DNA from: Thysanoteuthis rhombus
Taxonomy: Eukaryota > Mollusca > Cephalopoda > Oegopsida > Thysanoteuthidae
NCBI GenBank assembly: GCA_963457665.1
Contig: OY735207.1
Coordinates: 51,295,015-51,359,014, forward strand
Direction: 5' to 3'
Length of the DNA stretch: 64,000 bases
Below the pieces are notes generated by a model that worked only from the letters and a program-made list of their open reading frames with translations, was not told where the DNA came from and did not search any database. A program made the translations under genes and the position numbers. This document shows, piece by piece, positions 35,922-46,594 of this stretch. How positions within the stretch are numbered: the first letter of the stretch is position 1; each line of letters opens with the position of its first letter.

Positions 35922-35934
35922 TGTATACGCGTGA

Positions 35935-36235
35935 CTTATGAAAACTCCCATGATTTGCATACAATTGCAATGTGTGCAATTCGAATCATCACTATATGTC
36001 TTGAATCAAAGTTCCCCTAAAATGTGCCGACTCAATGTGTAAAAAATCAAATTTGATATAATTAGGAGTAAATGCTGAAACATTTAGCCCTCTAGCTCTA
36101 TTGGTGTGGCCTATACACATGATAAATAAACAGTGATCCGGACCAACTTGATAAATGGAGAAACGTATGTTGACAGTTTTCGTTAACGGTCTCTATAAGT
36201 AAAGAATGAAATGTCCCCCCCTCTAGTGGTGTGAA
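35935..36235 (+). repeat. Interspersed repeat family X, 3' half
   Basis: Contains the TAATTAGGAGTAAATG, CCTCTAGCTCTATTGGTGTG, GTATGTTGACAGTTTTCGTT and AACGGTCTCT blocks of the family. It lies between two RTE 3' ends, and the (CAGC)n tract is missing here. Confidence 0.7.
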
Positions 36236-36247
36236 AGCTTTTTTTTT

Positions 36248-36434
36248 CACTGTAGTGAACGACTCACAACATGAATCTCCAGAGATCACATGAGAAACTG
36301 AGGCCGACAGAACTCAAGACGGGGAGATGAACTAGATAAATTCAGGAAATACTGGCTCCGTGACACCCATGATAGAGACTTGTGGCGAATCTTCGTCCAA
36401 CGACGGACGTTAAAAGACTGATGATGATGATGAA
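36248..36434 (+). pseudogene. RTE LINE 3' end, last 180 bp
   Basis: Begins at the RLTTWIPRDHMRN codons (ACGACTCACAACATGAATCT) and ends with a short (GAT)n tail (36421-36433). It is nearly colinear with 35720-35921. Confidence 0.87.
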
Positions 36435-36805
36435 GTGTAACATTGAGATGTTCTTTTTTCTGTTTAATGAATGTCTAAAAACCAAAGTATGCAATGAAAT
36501 GGCTCCCTTTGTAGTTGTGAGAGCGTAGGAGAATTTTTTTTACAGTGGTGTCAAAGATATTAGACTGAAACTGAAATTTCTTCTCTTGTATCAATATCAA
36601 ATCTAAACACATGAGAGGAATTTTATTTTTTGTTTTAAATGCAGAACAAAATCAAAGGAAGAAAATGTAAGAAACGCAAAGTGGAACAAAAATACCAGAC
36701 AGCTTTTAAAATGTTTTTTCTTTCATTACAGGTTGAGTTAATTTGTGGCTTATTGATGATTCAGCACTTTTTAACAGGTTTAGTTGGCATGTGAATCGAT
36801 GACCG
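36435..36805. other. No gene seen
   Basis: AT-rich spacer between the RTE end and the transposase relic. Confidence 0.5.
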
Positions 36806-36809
36806 TTCT

Positions 36810-37725
36810 AGCAACATGTTTTAACGGTAGAAACATTCACCGAAACAAACTCCAAAACAGCTTCACAGCTGATGTTTAGGAAACATTTTAACACACAAAT
36901 CTCACCTTCTCAGAACACTGTGTTACAGTGGGTAAGGAAATTACGCAAAGATAGTTTGGGCAGCCTCTGGTTGGTCCGTTCATATGGGAATATGATATAT
37001 GTTCAACACGCCACTCTGAGAATCCCAAGAAAGTCAGCTTAATGCCACTTCATGACATTAGGAATTATCACGACTTACAACAGGGTTCCCTAGAGATCAT
37101 ATGCAAAATTGCAGCTGACTGAAAGTAGGATGGCGTGACGAGCTAGACAAATTGAGAAAGTACTGGCTCCGTGATAGAGGAATCTGACGAATCTTGGGGA
37201 GGGTCTATGTCCAACAACAGACACTAAAAGAATAATGATGATGCTGGAAACATACTCAGGATCCTATATTGTGATTTGAAATTCTATCATTACAAAATTC
37301 AGCTTGTCTTAGAATTGACAGAGGGAGAAAAAGCAGCAAGAGTAATGTTTTGCGATGAATTCCAACACAGGGTGAATGAAGATTACGTCATGCTTGATTT
37401 TTTTTTCGATGTCAGATGAGACAAACTTTTATTTGAGGAAGTTTGTAAACCGGCAAAATAGTTACAACTTGGTTGAGAATAATCCAAATGAGGCACTCCA
37501 GAATCAATTTAATTGTGCGAGAGTCACATATTGTTGTGCTACGACTTTCAGTAGTTATAGGGCCATTGTCTTTTGAAAATGAAGATGGTGTTAAAAATAT
37601 GCCTGTCCATAATGATATTCCACCAAACAGCCTACTACAGGTGATGCAAATCGTTCTAGCTAGAATGCAACAGTGCTTAGAAAATAAAGGTGATGCTGCT
37701 CTGTACAATATTTTAAAACCTTAAT
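36810..37725 (+). pseudogene. Tc1/mariner-superfamily transposase relic, split by an RTE insertion
   Basis: The 5' part (about 36830-37060) reads VETFTETNSKTASQLMFRKH, then FNTQISPSQNTVLQWVRKLR, a DNA-binding helix-turn-helix of the type found in many insect and cephalopod transposases. Then comes QHATLRIPRKSA. After the RTE insert, 37250-37725 reads LKFYHYKIQLVLELTEGEKA, then ARVMFCDEFQHRVNEDYVML. Next is SDETNFYLRKFVNRQNSYNL (37412-37471), the first catalytic block S-D-E-(A/T)-F, and then VENNPNEALQ. Shifted frames give the RVTYCCATTFSSYRAIVF (usual W-C-...-V-I-G-P-F) and FENEDGV blocks. The C-terminus is ARMQQCLENKGDAALYNILK. The later catalytic acid region is missing. Frameshifts and the insert make it dead. 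Confidence 0.85.
37061..37240 (+). pseudogene. RTE LINE 3' end inside the transposase relic
   Basis: From TATCACGACTTACAACAGGG to AATAATGATGATGC it matches the last 180 bp of the other RTE copies (TTRVP/DHMQN region, WRDELDKLRKYWLRD, LGRVYVQQQTLKE). It separates the two parts of the transposase. Confidence 0.85.
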
Positions 37726-38154
37726 AATCTGAATCTTCCTGTGTCAATATTTTTTTCAACTGACACAGTGCTTCAATGTAACATTCAAGAACCTTCTCGC
37801 ATTTCTGTTCTACCGAGCATATATCTAAAATATATACATTCGAAATTCATGGCAATAAACAAATTATACTTTTTCAATTAAAGAATCTTTTCCTTGTTTG
37901 CATGCATGATAAACTTAATATCGAAATGTTCATGAAACAAAAGTCTCATCATATCAGTTTTAATTGAATATTCAAAATTTACAAATAACCATATTGAGTA
38001 TAGAATATTTTACCGTGTTGACAAGATGCACATAGTATCAGAGAAAAATAATCACTCAAATAATCATCTATTCAATTTTGGTAATCTAATTTGATTTCCT
38101 TTTTCGAGAAATTAAGTACAGAAATTTCTCTTATTTAGAAGAAACATTCATACA

Positions 38155-38545
38155 GGTCTGATTAATCACCCAACAGAAAATGTCACGTGATCAACATCTT
38201 TTGGCAGCAAACCGGGTTGGGCGAGATCAATTGAAAAAATTGAAAAAGTTTCTCCTCTCGCCTTTCGTTGGATCACTAGAAATACAGCTGGGTACACTCT
38301 AGGAACCAATTTAGTATAAAAGTACATTGTAGATTGAACCCCACATTTGAAAAAATATTTGGGGTAGGAATTAAAAATTTTTTTTTTTTAGATATAATAA
38401 GTAGTAAATATTTAAATTTTCATCCCTCTAGCTCCATTGGTACAGCCTGTACAGATGATAGATACATACAAACCAACATGAAAAGTGAAGACGCTTATGT
38501 AGGCGGTTTTGGCGACAGTTTCATCTGACAGTCTCTAACAACATT
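38155..38545 (+). repeat. Interspersed repeat family X, near full length
   Basis: Starts with ACAGGTCTGATTAATCACCC and carries AATGTCACGTGATCAACATC, CCTCTAGCTCCATTGGTACA and the GGCGGTTTTGGCGACAGTTT end. There is no (CAGC)n tract. Confidence 0.82.
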
Positions 38546-39490
38546 TCCCATAGTAATTATGAGTCAATTTGAGAAAATTGTCTATATTAACTCTGTTCCT
38601 GTATCTAAAAAATAGCAAGCTGTCTGCATTTATGAAACATCTGGAAAGCTTTTAACTAAAACTAGAGATTCTTGGTTATTTGATAGCCATTACTTAATTG
38701 TTCTTACATTTAGCTCTTTTAACTTAGTTGAAAGAAATGAAAATCAAGTACAGACTATAACAAATATATTTAATGAGAATAATTGTTTGGAGAATGAAAA
38801 ATTAATTTTTTCCCTGATATTCGAACTATTATTTGAAAAATAGAGTACTTTAACTTAAGATTTAAATTCACTTCCTGAAAACTAAAGGAAATGTATTGTC
38901 TTTAACTTTGAGAGGAGTCATTGACATTCCAACTTTTGTGTAGACAATCAAATCAATATGAATTAGCTGATTTATTCCACCATCTTTTTCAGTTGTAAAA
39001 TGTAATATCCATGACGAAAGAGAGCAACAAAAGAGACTTTCTTTCATAAAGAAATTACTTATTAAACCCGAAAAACGTTGTAGGATAAAACGGCTAAAAC
39101 ATTCATTTAATTATTAAAAAAAATTCTATAAAGAAATATTTCAATTAATTTTACCGTTTCTGAAATTTTTGTATGCTTACATTGAGAATACATCTTTTTG
39201 GAAGGAAGAACAGAGTCTTATTCAAAGCAGAATTTGCTATTAAGAGCAAAAAATAAATAAATAAATAAATAAACACAGCTCTTACACTTTTAGAGGGAGG
39301 GGTAAGTGAAAGAAGGAATGTTGAGTCTTTGAAAGGGATAAGAAATCTCTCTAAACTAACATGTTCCCCCTCTTCTCTCTCATCCTCAGGAGAAGGGATC
39401 AAAGCAAATACCTACTCTGACTCTGGCCGGAAAAGCTATCAATCAGTCGAATCTTTCGTACCTAAGGCACAAAAGTTGAGTCAGTGCAGA
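38546..39490. other. No gene seen
   Basis: AT-rich. A short (AAAT)n tract lies at about 39250-39272. Open frames up to 83 codons show no domain. Confidence 0.5.
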
Positions 39491-39499
39491 TATTCCATT

Positions 39500-39690
39500 T
39501 TGAATCGACACCCTTAAAACATTTTGGGGGAGTAATTTTCAAAATCGAACTTGCTAAAAACCTGCCTATGGCTCACAAAATTACTCACAGAAAATCTCGT
39601 GGTGTTATGTTGAGTAGTTTTCACCGTAAGATGTCACATACAGACAGACGGACGGACAGATGGACGGACAGATGGACGGACATTTGATAA
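39500..39690. repeat. Repeat ending in (GACG/GACA)n
   Basis: CATTTTGGGGGAGTAATTTT, AAATTACTCACAGAAAATCT and ATGTCACATACAGACAGACG, then GGACAGATGGACGGACAGAT. It resembles, in plan only, the family at 21400 and 24300 that also runs into an ACAGACAGA tract. Confidence 0.55.
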
Positions 39691-39794
39691 ATTATAACAA
39701 GATAATAAAAATGTATATATTTTAAATAAAAATGTTTTTGTTAGAATGAAATAGTCTTGTGCGTATTAGTATGATAATTTTTCGTTGATAGCTA

Positions 39795-39985
39795 AGGTTT
39801 ATCAATTTAGCCCAGTCAGTAAGACAGCCTCCTGCGACCAGTTGGCGGTGAGTCCGAATCACGTAAGGGCTTATGGGTTTTACATATCAGTTTGCACCCC
39901 TCATTTTAGTGAGGATTTTTCTTATTGTTACGGTAGGAAAACAAAGTCAACTCCAGACTTCGTGCCGGAGCTTCACAAAATGAAG
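39795..39985 (+). repeat. tRNA-derived SINE, family A copy 2
   Basis: Box A-like ATTTAGCCCAGTCAGTAAG (39805-39823), box B-like GGTGAGTCCGAATCA (39847-39860), and the same body end as copy 1 at 24006: GTAGGAAAACAAAGTCAACT then CCAGACTTCGTGCCGGAGC. The frame over it (91 codons) is not a gene. Confidence 0.75.
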
Positions 39986-40706
39986 AGAAAACAACACACA
40001 TATAAATATTTGAAGACCAATAACACAGTAACTTTATATGCTTACCGGCCTCTATTTTGATCAAGAAAAGTGTGCATTCTATTACTTCTAAAATCTTCAA
40101 AATGTTTGTATTCGTGGCCAGGCACTATAGCTTCTTTCCTAATAAATATAACAAAATGTTAAAATTGTGCATATCCTCTTTCTCTATCTAAATATTAGTG
40201 AACAATGAACATTGAAAGGGGAAAGGTTTTCACACCCTCAGGGATGATATACAAGTGATAGGAAATATTGCCCGGAGGCGAGAAATTCGAAAGAAGCTAC
40301 GTACATTAACCTTTCAGACAAATCTCTCAGCCAGGCCAATGTATTTCTTTGCAAAGGAATAATTGGAGAGCAACCTCACGTATAAAATAACTACTTAAAA
40401 AAACCCGCCCGTAGACAGGGATTCTCAGCTAGACTCTTTGGATGCTTTAATTTTTCGACCAGATAGAATCTATATTATCATTGTAGTCGTTCCTATCATA
40501 AATATAAACCATGTATTACTGAATCATTTTCCCAGAACGCAAAGTTAGGAGGAGTCAGGTTTTTCTTTTTATTTAAGATGTACTATTTTACAGATTGTTT
40601 ACTTCATTGATATATCATTTTTCAAAATCACGAAATTTCAAGATTGAAGTTTATGATAGAAGTAATTTTAGTATATCTCTGAATTTTTGAGATGAGGTAT
40701 TATTAT

Positions 40707-40782
40707 TATCTCTATTAATATTCGGACAATCCTCATTTTGGTTGTTTTTCATACAACATTTCTGCCGTTGCACTCTACGGCC
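40707..40782 (-). ncRNA. Hammerhead-ribozyme-like module, inverted copy, degraded
   Basis: On the minus strand from 40782 it reads GGCCGTAGAGTGCAACGGCA then GAAATGTTGTATGAAAAACA. It is an inverted copy, 65 of 72 bp identical by my count, of the plus-strand module at 40905-40976. The CTGATGA part that should precede it is absent, and the last stem II pair is broken (C to A), so this copy would not be a ribozyme. Confidence 0.5.
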
Positions 40783-40896
40783 TTATATACTAATATAATA
40801 ATACTACTAATGCTAAGAGGGGAGTGCAGTCAATATACCCCCGTCGGATAAATAAAGGGTTCGGTTTGTTACTTCCTCACACCTACCAGATGATAC

Positions 40897-40950
40897 CTGA
40901 TGAAGGCTGTGGAGTGCAACAGCCGAAACGTTGTATGAAAAACAACCAAG
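40897..40950 (+). ncRNA. Hammerhead-ribozyme-like motif (Penelope or retrozyme type)
   Basis: CTGATGA (40897-40903), then stem II GGCTGT (40905-40910) paired with ACAGCC (40919-40924) around an 8-nt loop, then GAAAC (40925-40929). These are the conserved core parts of a hammerhead in the right order. A possible stem III is GTTGT (40930-40934) with ACAAC (40942-40946). Two faults are visible: an extra A between CTGATGA and stem II, and no proper UH cleavage site after stem III (CAA instead). It is probably inactive. Such motifs are known in Penelope-like elements and in retrozymes. Confidence 0.5.
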
Positions 40951-40984
40951 ATGAGGATGGTCCGAATATTAATAGAAATAGAGG

Positions 40985-41610
40985 TAATTTTGTTCTCACT
41001 TTTAGGAGCCCGAAATCAAAGGAAAGATTTTATTTCAACGAAGGGGTCTAAACCGAAAGGAATTTTTTTTTCACTTTTGAGGGTCGAATCGAGGGGGAAG
41101 ATTTTTTTGTCACATTTAGGGGGCAAAATCGAGGGGAAGTTTCTTTATACTTCTACGGGTCGAAATCTAAGGGCTTTTTCATTTTTAAGCTTCAAAATAG
41201 AGGGGGAAATTTTTTTTTCCAGTTTTAGAAATCAAATTTCGCGGGGTAACATTTCCTTAACTTTATTCCTCTTTTAGGGGTCAAAGTCAAAGTGGATTAA
41301 AAAAAACAACCTTTCTTTGATTAGGATGGAGGGGGATTTCTTTTTTACTTTCAAGGGTCGAAATGGAGAGTGAATTTCTTTTTCACTTTCAGGTATCAAA
41401 ATCAGGGTGACCAAATTTTTTCTTCTTCTTTCAGAGGTCAAAATCGGGCTGGGGAGAGAGAGTTTTTCACTTCCAGGGGCTAAATCCAAGCAGGAAAGTT
41501 GATTTCACTTTTAGGTGTCAAAACCTAGGAGAACTCTTTTCTGGCTCAAAAACGAAGGTTTTTCAAAAATATTCATTTGTTTTTTAGGGGTCTAAAACAA
41601 AAGGAATCAA
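40985..41610. repeat. Degenerate G-rich minisatellite, unit about 55-65 bp
   Basis: About ten units of the type TTTTCACTTTTAGGGGTC followed by AAAATCGAGGGGGAAATTTT. Unit cores are visible at about 41005, 41070, 41118, 41165, 41222, 41275, 41350, 41395, 41430, 41480, 41515 and 41585. Frames of 108 codons (plus) and 71 codons (minus) are periodic because of the repeat and are not genes. Confidence 0.85.
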
Positions 41611-42875
41611 TATTAAATTTGCAATCATTTCCCTCTTCACAGGTAATGCCGGCTTTTATTGCTAGTAGACAATTATTTTCTGTAACCCATAATTTAATGT
41701 TGTTTTACTCCGCTTGTAATAGGGTTGTCGCTATAATATAGACAAGCCCCATTATTTCAAGGGCTGCAAGCTAAATGCTTGCAAGCCATAAATTCTGATT
41801 CAATGATTCTTCACATGCTATATTGCTATTAACTTACGTTGCCTCCAACCTTTGTGAACAACTGAGTCTTCCAAGTTTGCAATTTAAGAAAAATTCCCCC
41901 CTTAATTGTTGTAATTATTCTAACACAGTAATTAAAGGAGTTGAGCATCTATGTGATACGTATACAATGCATGAGTATGAAGGTATTTGAAACAGAAATC
42001 ATAATTTCTGTATGAAAATCAAAACAGAAGTGAGCTAATCTTATTGCTAAAATGTCAGGCATTGTTTTATGATCTGACTGTAGGGCAAAAGGAAACAAAA
42101 CTACTTTTCTATGCAAGCAAAAGATTTATGAGCAAAGCAAAAATATGGCCTCCTAATAACATCTGCGATTGGTACCACACTAGCCTAAACCTCCCCAAAC
42201 TGGGATATTTATGATTCCTTTCAAATGAGTGTTGATGACATTATTTATAAGGTTGGACTATTTTCCTCGTCTATCTGCTCTTTTGTTGACAATGTCTCGG
42301 CCTTGTACCATCCTTGTGATAAAAAAGTCTTTGGATGATAATGTACATTATCCTTTTTGGGTGTTGTTGATTCCGGAAATCACTTTTCAGAACGCATGCT
42401 CGATTGGACTAAACACGTCACATCCGTTTTTACATATTTGGGTTTAGTTTTCGATGACTTTCAAGTTGCTTCCTTTGCGTTGCATCGGATGTGCTAAAAC
42501 GGTTGTGACGTATCCAGTCTAATCGAGGATGTGCTCTGGATAGTGATTCCTCATTTTGGAACTCATAACACCCGAAAAGAAGGACCTACATTTTAATTCA
42601 AAGAGGTTTTTGGACGATTAAATCTGAATTATCCTTAATATAATTTGTTGTTCCTACGTTTCAATCAGATTATTGTACGGCCTCTTCCATATATAATATG
42701 TGATATTGGTAAAGAAATAGATGACCCCTTTTTAGTGGTAGCACAGAGTACAAAAAAAAAACAGTAGCAAATAGAACATTCAAATGTTACCGGCAAAAAA
42801 ATCCACCTTTCTTCACGAATATTGCACACTAGGACGACCGTAAAATTGTAGAAACGACCAAAATGACAAAAAATG
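41611..42875. other. No gene seen
   Basis: AT-rich, without recognised features. The frames of 72 and 89 codons show no domain. Confidence 0.5.
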
Positions 42876-42879
42876 TGAG

Positions 42880-43565
42880 TCACCAATCTTTCAACGTCCG
42901 TCGTTGGACACAGACCTTCCCCAGGATTCGCCACACTTTTCTACCATAGGCGTCGCAGAGCCAGGACTTTCTGAATTTATCTAGCTCGTCTCTCCATCTA
43001 ATATTCTGCCAGCCTCGGTTGCGCATGTGATCTCGGGGGATCCATGTTGTGAGTCGTGATGTCCATCGGTTGTCCGCCATTCTTGCAACATAGCCAGCCC
43101 ACTGCCATTTGAGATTTTTAATGGGTTCTATGATGTCCCTGTCTCCTATCTTTTCCTGAATGTACCGTGCTGTCTTGTGGTCTCTCCATGCAAGGCCCAG
43201 CATAATTCTTTCATGTGCACGTTGCATGGTTCTTGATTTGCAGATCTGTCTCTTGGTTAGGTTCCATGTTTCAGCTCCATAAGTGACTATTGGGAGGATG
43301 CATTGGTTATACACCCTTCTTTTCAGAATTAATCGGATCTTCTTTTTTTTGAAGCTTGAGCTTCTTCTGCTGAAGGCTTGCCATCCTAGTGTGATTCTTT
43401 GCTTGATTTCATTTTCTTTTGAGAGTCTCACAGAGATTCGTTGTCCTAAGTAGATGTAGTGATCTACTTTCTCCTGTTCTGTGTCCTCGATTTTCATCTT
43501 TATGTTTTTGCCTCCGATGCGGGTATAATTGCCCGAAAAACTCTGAATTTTATTGACTCTTTCCA
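42880..43565 (-). pseudogene. RTE LINE RT C-terminus, longest open frame in the window
   Basis: The minus strand is open for about 225 codons of element sequence. It begins SFSGNYTRIGGKNIKMKIED, then VDHYIYLGQRISVRLSKENE, then IKQRITLGWQAFSRRSSSFK. Next come RRVYNQCILPIVTYGAETWN, then LTKRQICKSRTMQRAHERIM, then LGLAWRDHKTARYIQEKIGD. It finishes with LKWQWAGYVARMADNRWTSR, then LTTWIPRDHMRNRGWQNIRW, then RDELDKFRKSWLCDAYGRKV and RILGKVCVQRRTLKD. It covers the RT thumb and C-terminal domain without a frameshift, so it is the youngest copy here. It is nevertheless a 5'-truncated fragment lacking the endonuclease and catalytic palm. The upstream 55 codons of the 284-codon frame are flanking sequence. 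Unlike the other copies it shows no (GAT)n tail. Confidence 0.92.
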
Positions 43566-44400
43566 GAATTAAAGATAGATAACTTGTATGACCAAGATTT
43601 TCAGAGGGTGATCGTATGACCCTTAAACAGTGAAAAGAAATAACAACACACTTTACAATAAAACTTTTCTTTTTAAATATGGGTTTGCTTGTGCAACCTT
43701 GAAGTTGACTTCTGTGAAGAGGCAAATCCAACAATACACAACCAAATGGCTTCTCTCCATTGTATCGTCACTCATGGTTTATCAAATGAAATTAAAACGG
43801 AAGAATCACACACATTACAAAAATATAGTTTTTTATTCTCTACTGTGGGATTGTAAGTCACTTTTAATTGAATTCTCGGACAACCGAAGGTTTCAGATCA
43901 TTATTTCTGACCACTTTTCCGTCTGAAAAGGCCACCAAGAAAATGAGAAAATCCAGTCAAGTTCATAAAATGTTTGCCAGGAAATCTGCAAAAGACTGAT
44001 GTATTTGAAATTCAGGAAATCAGATTATATCAACTCACTTTATATTTCAATAGACGCAGATGCGAATAAGAAATAAATAATGGTTGGGGTTGAGACGGAA
44101 CTTAAATCATTTATTGACGTTCTTGCAATAATTAAGAAGTTTCTATTTTACAACTTTGAGCCACACCTCTGGGCTTCACACTTGACCTCAAGACATAGAC
44201 TCTTTAAACATTTATTGATCAATCGATCAAGAAAATAATAGCGTTTTATATTGTGGAATAAAACTGGAAACCATACTGGGCAGTCTCAATGAGACAAAGA
44301 AGTTTATCAGATGTAAACAGCTTTTGTTTGTAATAGAGAGAAATAAACATATCAGCTTGGGTATACAAGGTACTCAAAACAGCTTATGATCACCCGGTTT
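43566..44400. other. No gene seen
   Basis: AT-rich spacer between two minus-strand RTE fragments. The frames reach 98 codons without a domain. Confidence 0.5.
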
Positions 44401-44404
44401 ACTC

Positions 44405-44440
<36 letters not shown>

Positions 44441-44770
44441 TTTATCGTCCGTCGTTGGACATAGGCCTTCCCCAGGATCCGCCAAATTTCTCTATCATGG
44501 TCGTTGTGGAGCCAGTATTTTCTGAATTTGTCTAGTTCATCTCTCCATCTTGAATTCTACCAGCCTCAGTTTCGCACATGATCTCTGGGAATCCATGTTG
44601 TGAGTCGTGATGTCCATCACTTGTCTGCCATGCTTGCTACATAATCTGCTCATTGCTATCTTAAGTTTTCTGGTAGATCCTATGATGTCTCGGACTCTCG
44701 TTTTTTTTCCTGATATACCGCGTTGTCTTGTGATCTCTCCACGTGATGTTGAACAGGCTTTCTCAGAGGA
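44405..44770 (-). pseudogene. RTE LINE 3' end with (GAT)n tail
   Basis: The plus strand begins with (ATC)n (44408-44437). The minus strand from about 44760 reads NITWRDHKTTRYIRKKN-type codons. The related 90-codon frame 44537-44809 shows REITRQRGISGKKTRVRDII, then GSTRKLKIAMSRLCSKHGRQ and DITTHNMDSQRSCAK. These are the RT C-terminus in frameshifted form. Confidence 0.85.
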
Positions 44771-45720
44771 GCTTGGTAAATTATTTAAACTATGAATACA
44801 ATCATGCATTGACTCGTGGGGTTATATTCTGGTGGTATGGACACACCGATATCTTGATATAAGTCGACTATTATTGGACGAATATCAATATACGCACTGC
44901 ACAAAACACAATTTACAATGAAACTCACATATCTACCTAAACCTCTATACTGTCCATATATCCTCTTTGCCTTTTTGAAGGGAAAGGAACAAATGTCACC
45001 CATTACATTCTTTTCCCTTAGTCCGTTGCTCAAACCAGCAAGGCTTTTGTTCTTTTATTTTCTCCCCGCCCCCATCTGGAGAACTTGCAACAAAAATGAC
45101 GTATGCCCTGCGTTCTCTTTAGCAAGTAAACAATAAAATGACGGATTTTTTCCCCATCATTTGTATTTGAGTCATAGAACTGCACTGACTGAAATTCCTC
45201 TCATCCACAGTAAATGGGTTTTAAACTCTTATGGGGACGTATCTGGGATTAGACGTAAGTCAATTTATGACTGTTATTATGGTATAGTGCGTCCCCAGCC
45301 TTTTTTCGTGTGTCTGTCCAAGTAAACAGCTTTCTTGGAATTTTAAACCAAATGCTTTATTCAACTCACAGGGGTAGATTGTTCACATTTCAGCCACAAA
45401 GACATGACTATAACAACAAAGTTGAAGACATTAGTCAGTGCAGATCAGTGTATAATCATGATATCTCATCATCTCTGAAATTCAGAACGAAAATAGTTTC
45501 TAATTTATAATTATACGTGACGAAATGTTTACTTAGTCAATGTAGTTAACTGTTTATATGAGTACTTGTATTGTTTACGACTCAGTCGTGTTTGATGATT
45601 TCTTATAATGGATGATATCCGTTTGACAATGGAATAAGACTGGGTACACGCCTGGACAAAGCGTACGGAGATCGTAGGATACTAGGTTGACAGAATACCC
45701 CTCTCGGAAGAAAGCAGAGG
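44771..45720. other. No gene seen
   Basis: No coding or RNA feature recognised. Frames up to 82 codons lack domains. Confidence 0.5.
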
Positions 45721-45724
45721 AAAG

Positions 45725-46065
45725 CAGAAAATGATTCGTCTGATATTAGCTTGGCTGGAAGAACTCCTGGGAAGGCAACTAATTAGGCATCAAAACGCCC
45801 GAAAGCGTGTGCATGCGTGTGTGCAGACACCCTGGTTTGGAATTTCGGAAACTTGTTTGTCTTCTAGACTGGACCTGATCCCAAGGCAAGTGAGTCCAAT
45901 CTGCCTTGCATATTTTACCCATAGCTGGGGAGGGGAAGAAGAGATTAGTTCGTGCCTTTCCCAAGGGTATTGGTGCAAATTGGACATGAATGACCTCGAC
46001 TGGAGTTTGAACTCGGGCCACCGATTCTACTCTGAGCACCGTTACCACTATGCCAATCGCATCTA
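45725..46065 (-). repeat. tRNA-derived SINE, minus strand
   Basis: On the minus strand, ATTGGCATAGTGGTAACGG (46057-46039) is an excellent box A, and CGAGTTCAAACTCCA (46016-46002) is a good box B at normal tRNA spacing. The body follows for at least 200 bp (CCTTGGGAAAGGCACGAACT near 45960). The opposed frames of 111 and 89 codons across it are open by chance and not genes. Confidence 0.75.
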
Positions 46066-46590
46066 ATTTGAAGTAAAGATCCTGAAAAGATTAAGACTAA
46101 AATTCTATTATCTGCTACTGTATAAAGCCTGGTAGTTTTGTGCTGATGACTTCACAAATGTCTGATTTGCTACTTATGCTGCAAGAACTGGAAAGTAGAG
46201 ATTTTGAAAAAAAAATAATAGAAATAAAAAATAACAGAAATTTCTATTGTCTATATCTTTGAGAAGATTCATTAATATTTCAAATTTTGTTCGGATGATC
46301 TTGACATCGAAGATGGGAAGAAAAGATTCGATGGCCCAGACAAAAGCTGAAAAATTTTTTTTAAATCTCTCCTTTGTCAAGCTTGACAATTTTGAAATAA
46401 TAACTTTATGAATTTCTGATTTTCTACTAAGCCTGGAAAGACGAAAAAGTAAAAGATTTTGAAAAGAGAGCATAAAAATTCTATTCTTTTCAGTTCAGTG
46501 ATCAACTTGATTGATTTCTTGGTGTCATAATTCAAACAATGGAAAATTCAAATAGCTTTAAAAAATGTATTCATCAATTTATTATCATTT
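46066..46590. other. No gene seen
   Basis: AT-rich. TCTGATTTGCTACT...CTG.AA(A)G...A(A)GTA.AGATTTTGAAAA is repeated at about 46160 and 46415, a diverged 255-bp duplication. Confidence 0.45.
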
Positions 46591-46594
46591 TTTT

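Noticed and set aside
40951..41277. 108-codon frame with periodic Gly/Lys/Phe content
   Set aside because: Translation of the degenerate minisatellite.
45920..46060. A functional tRNA gene on the minus strand
   Set aside because: Box A and box B are good, but the acceptor, D and T stems do not pair as in a real tRNA, and a longer body follows. SINE is the better call.
45731..46066. 111-codon plus frame and 89-codon minus frame
   Set aside because: Both lie inside a minus-strand tRNA-derived SINE with clear box A and box B.
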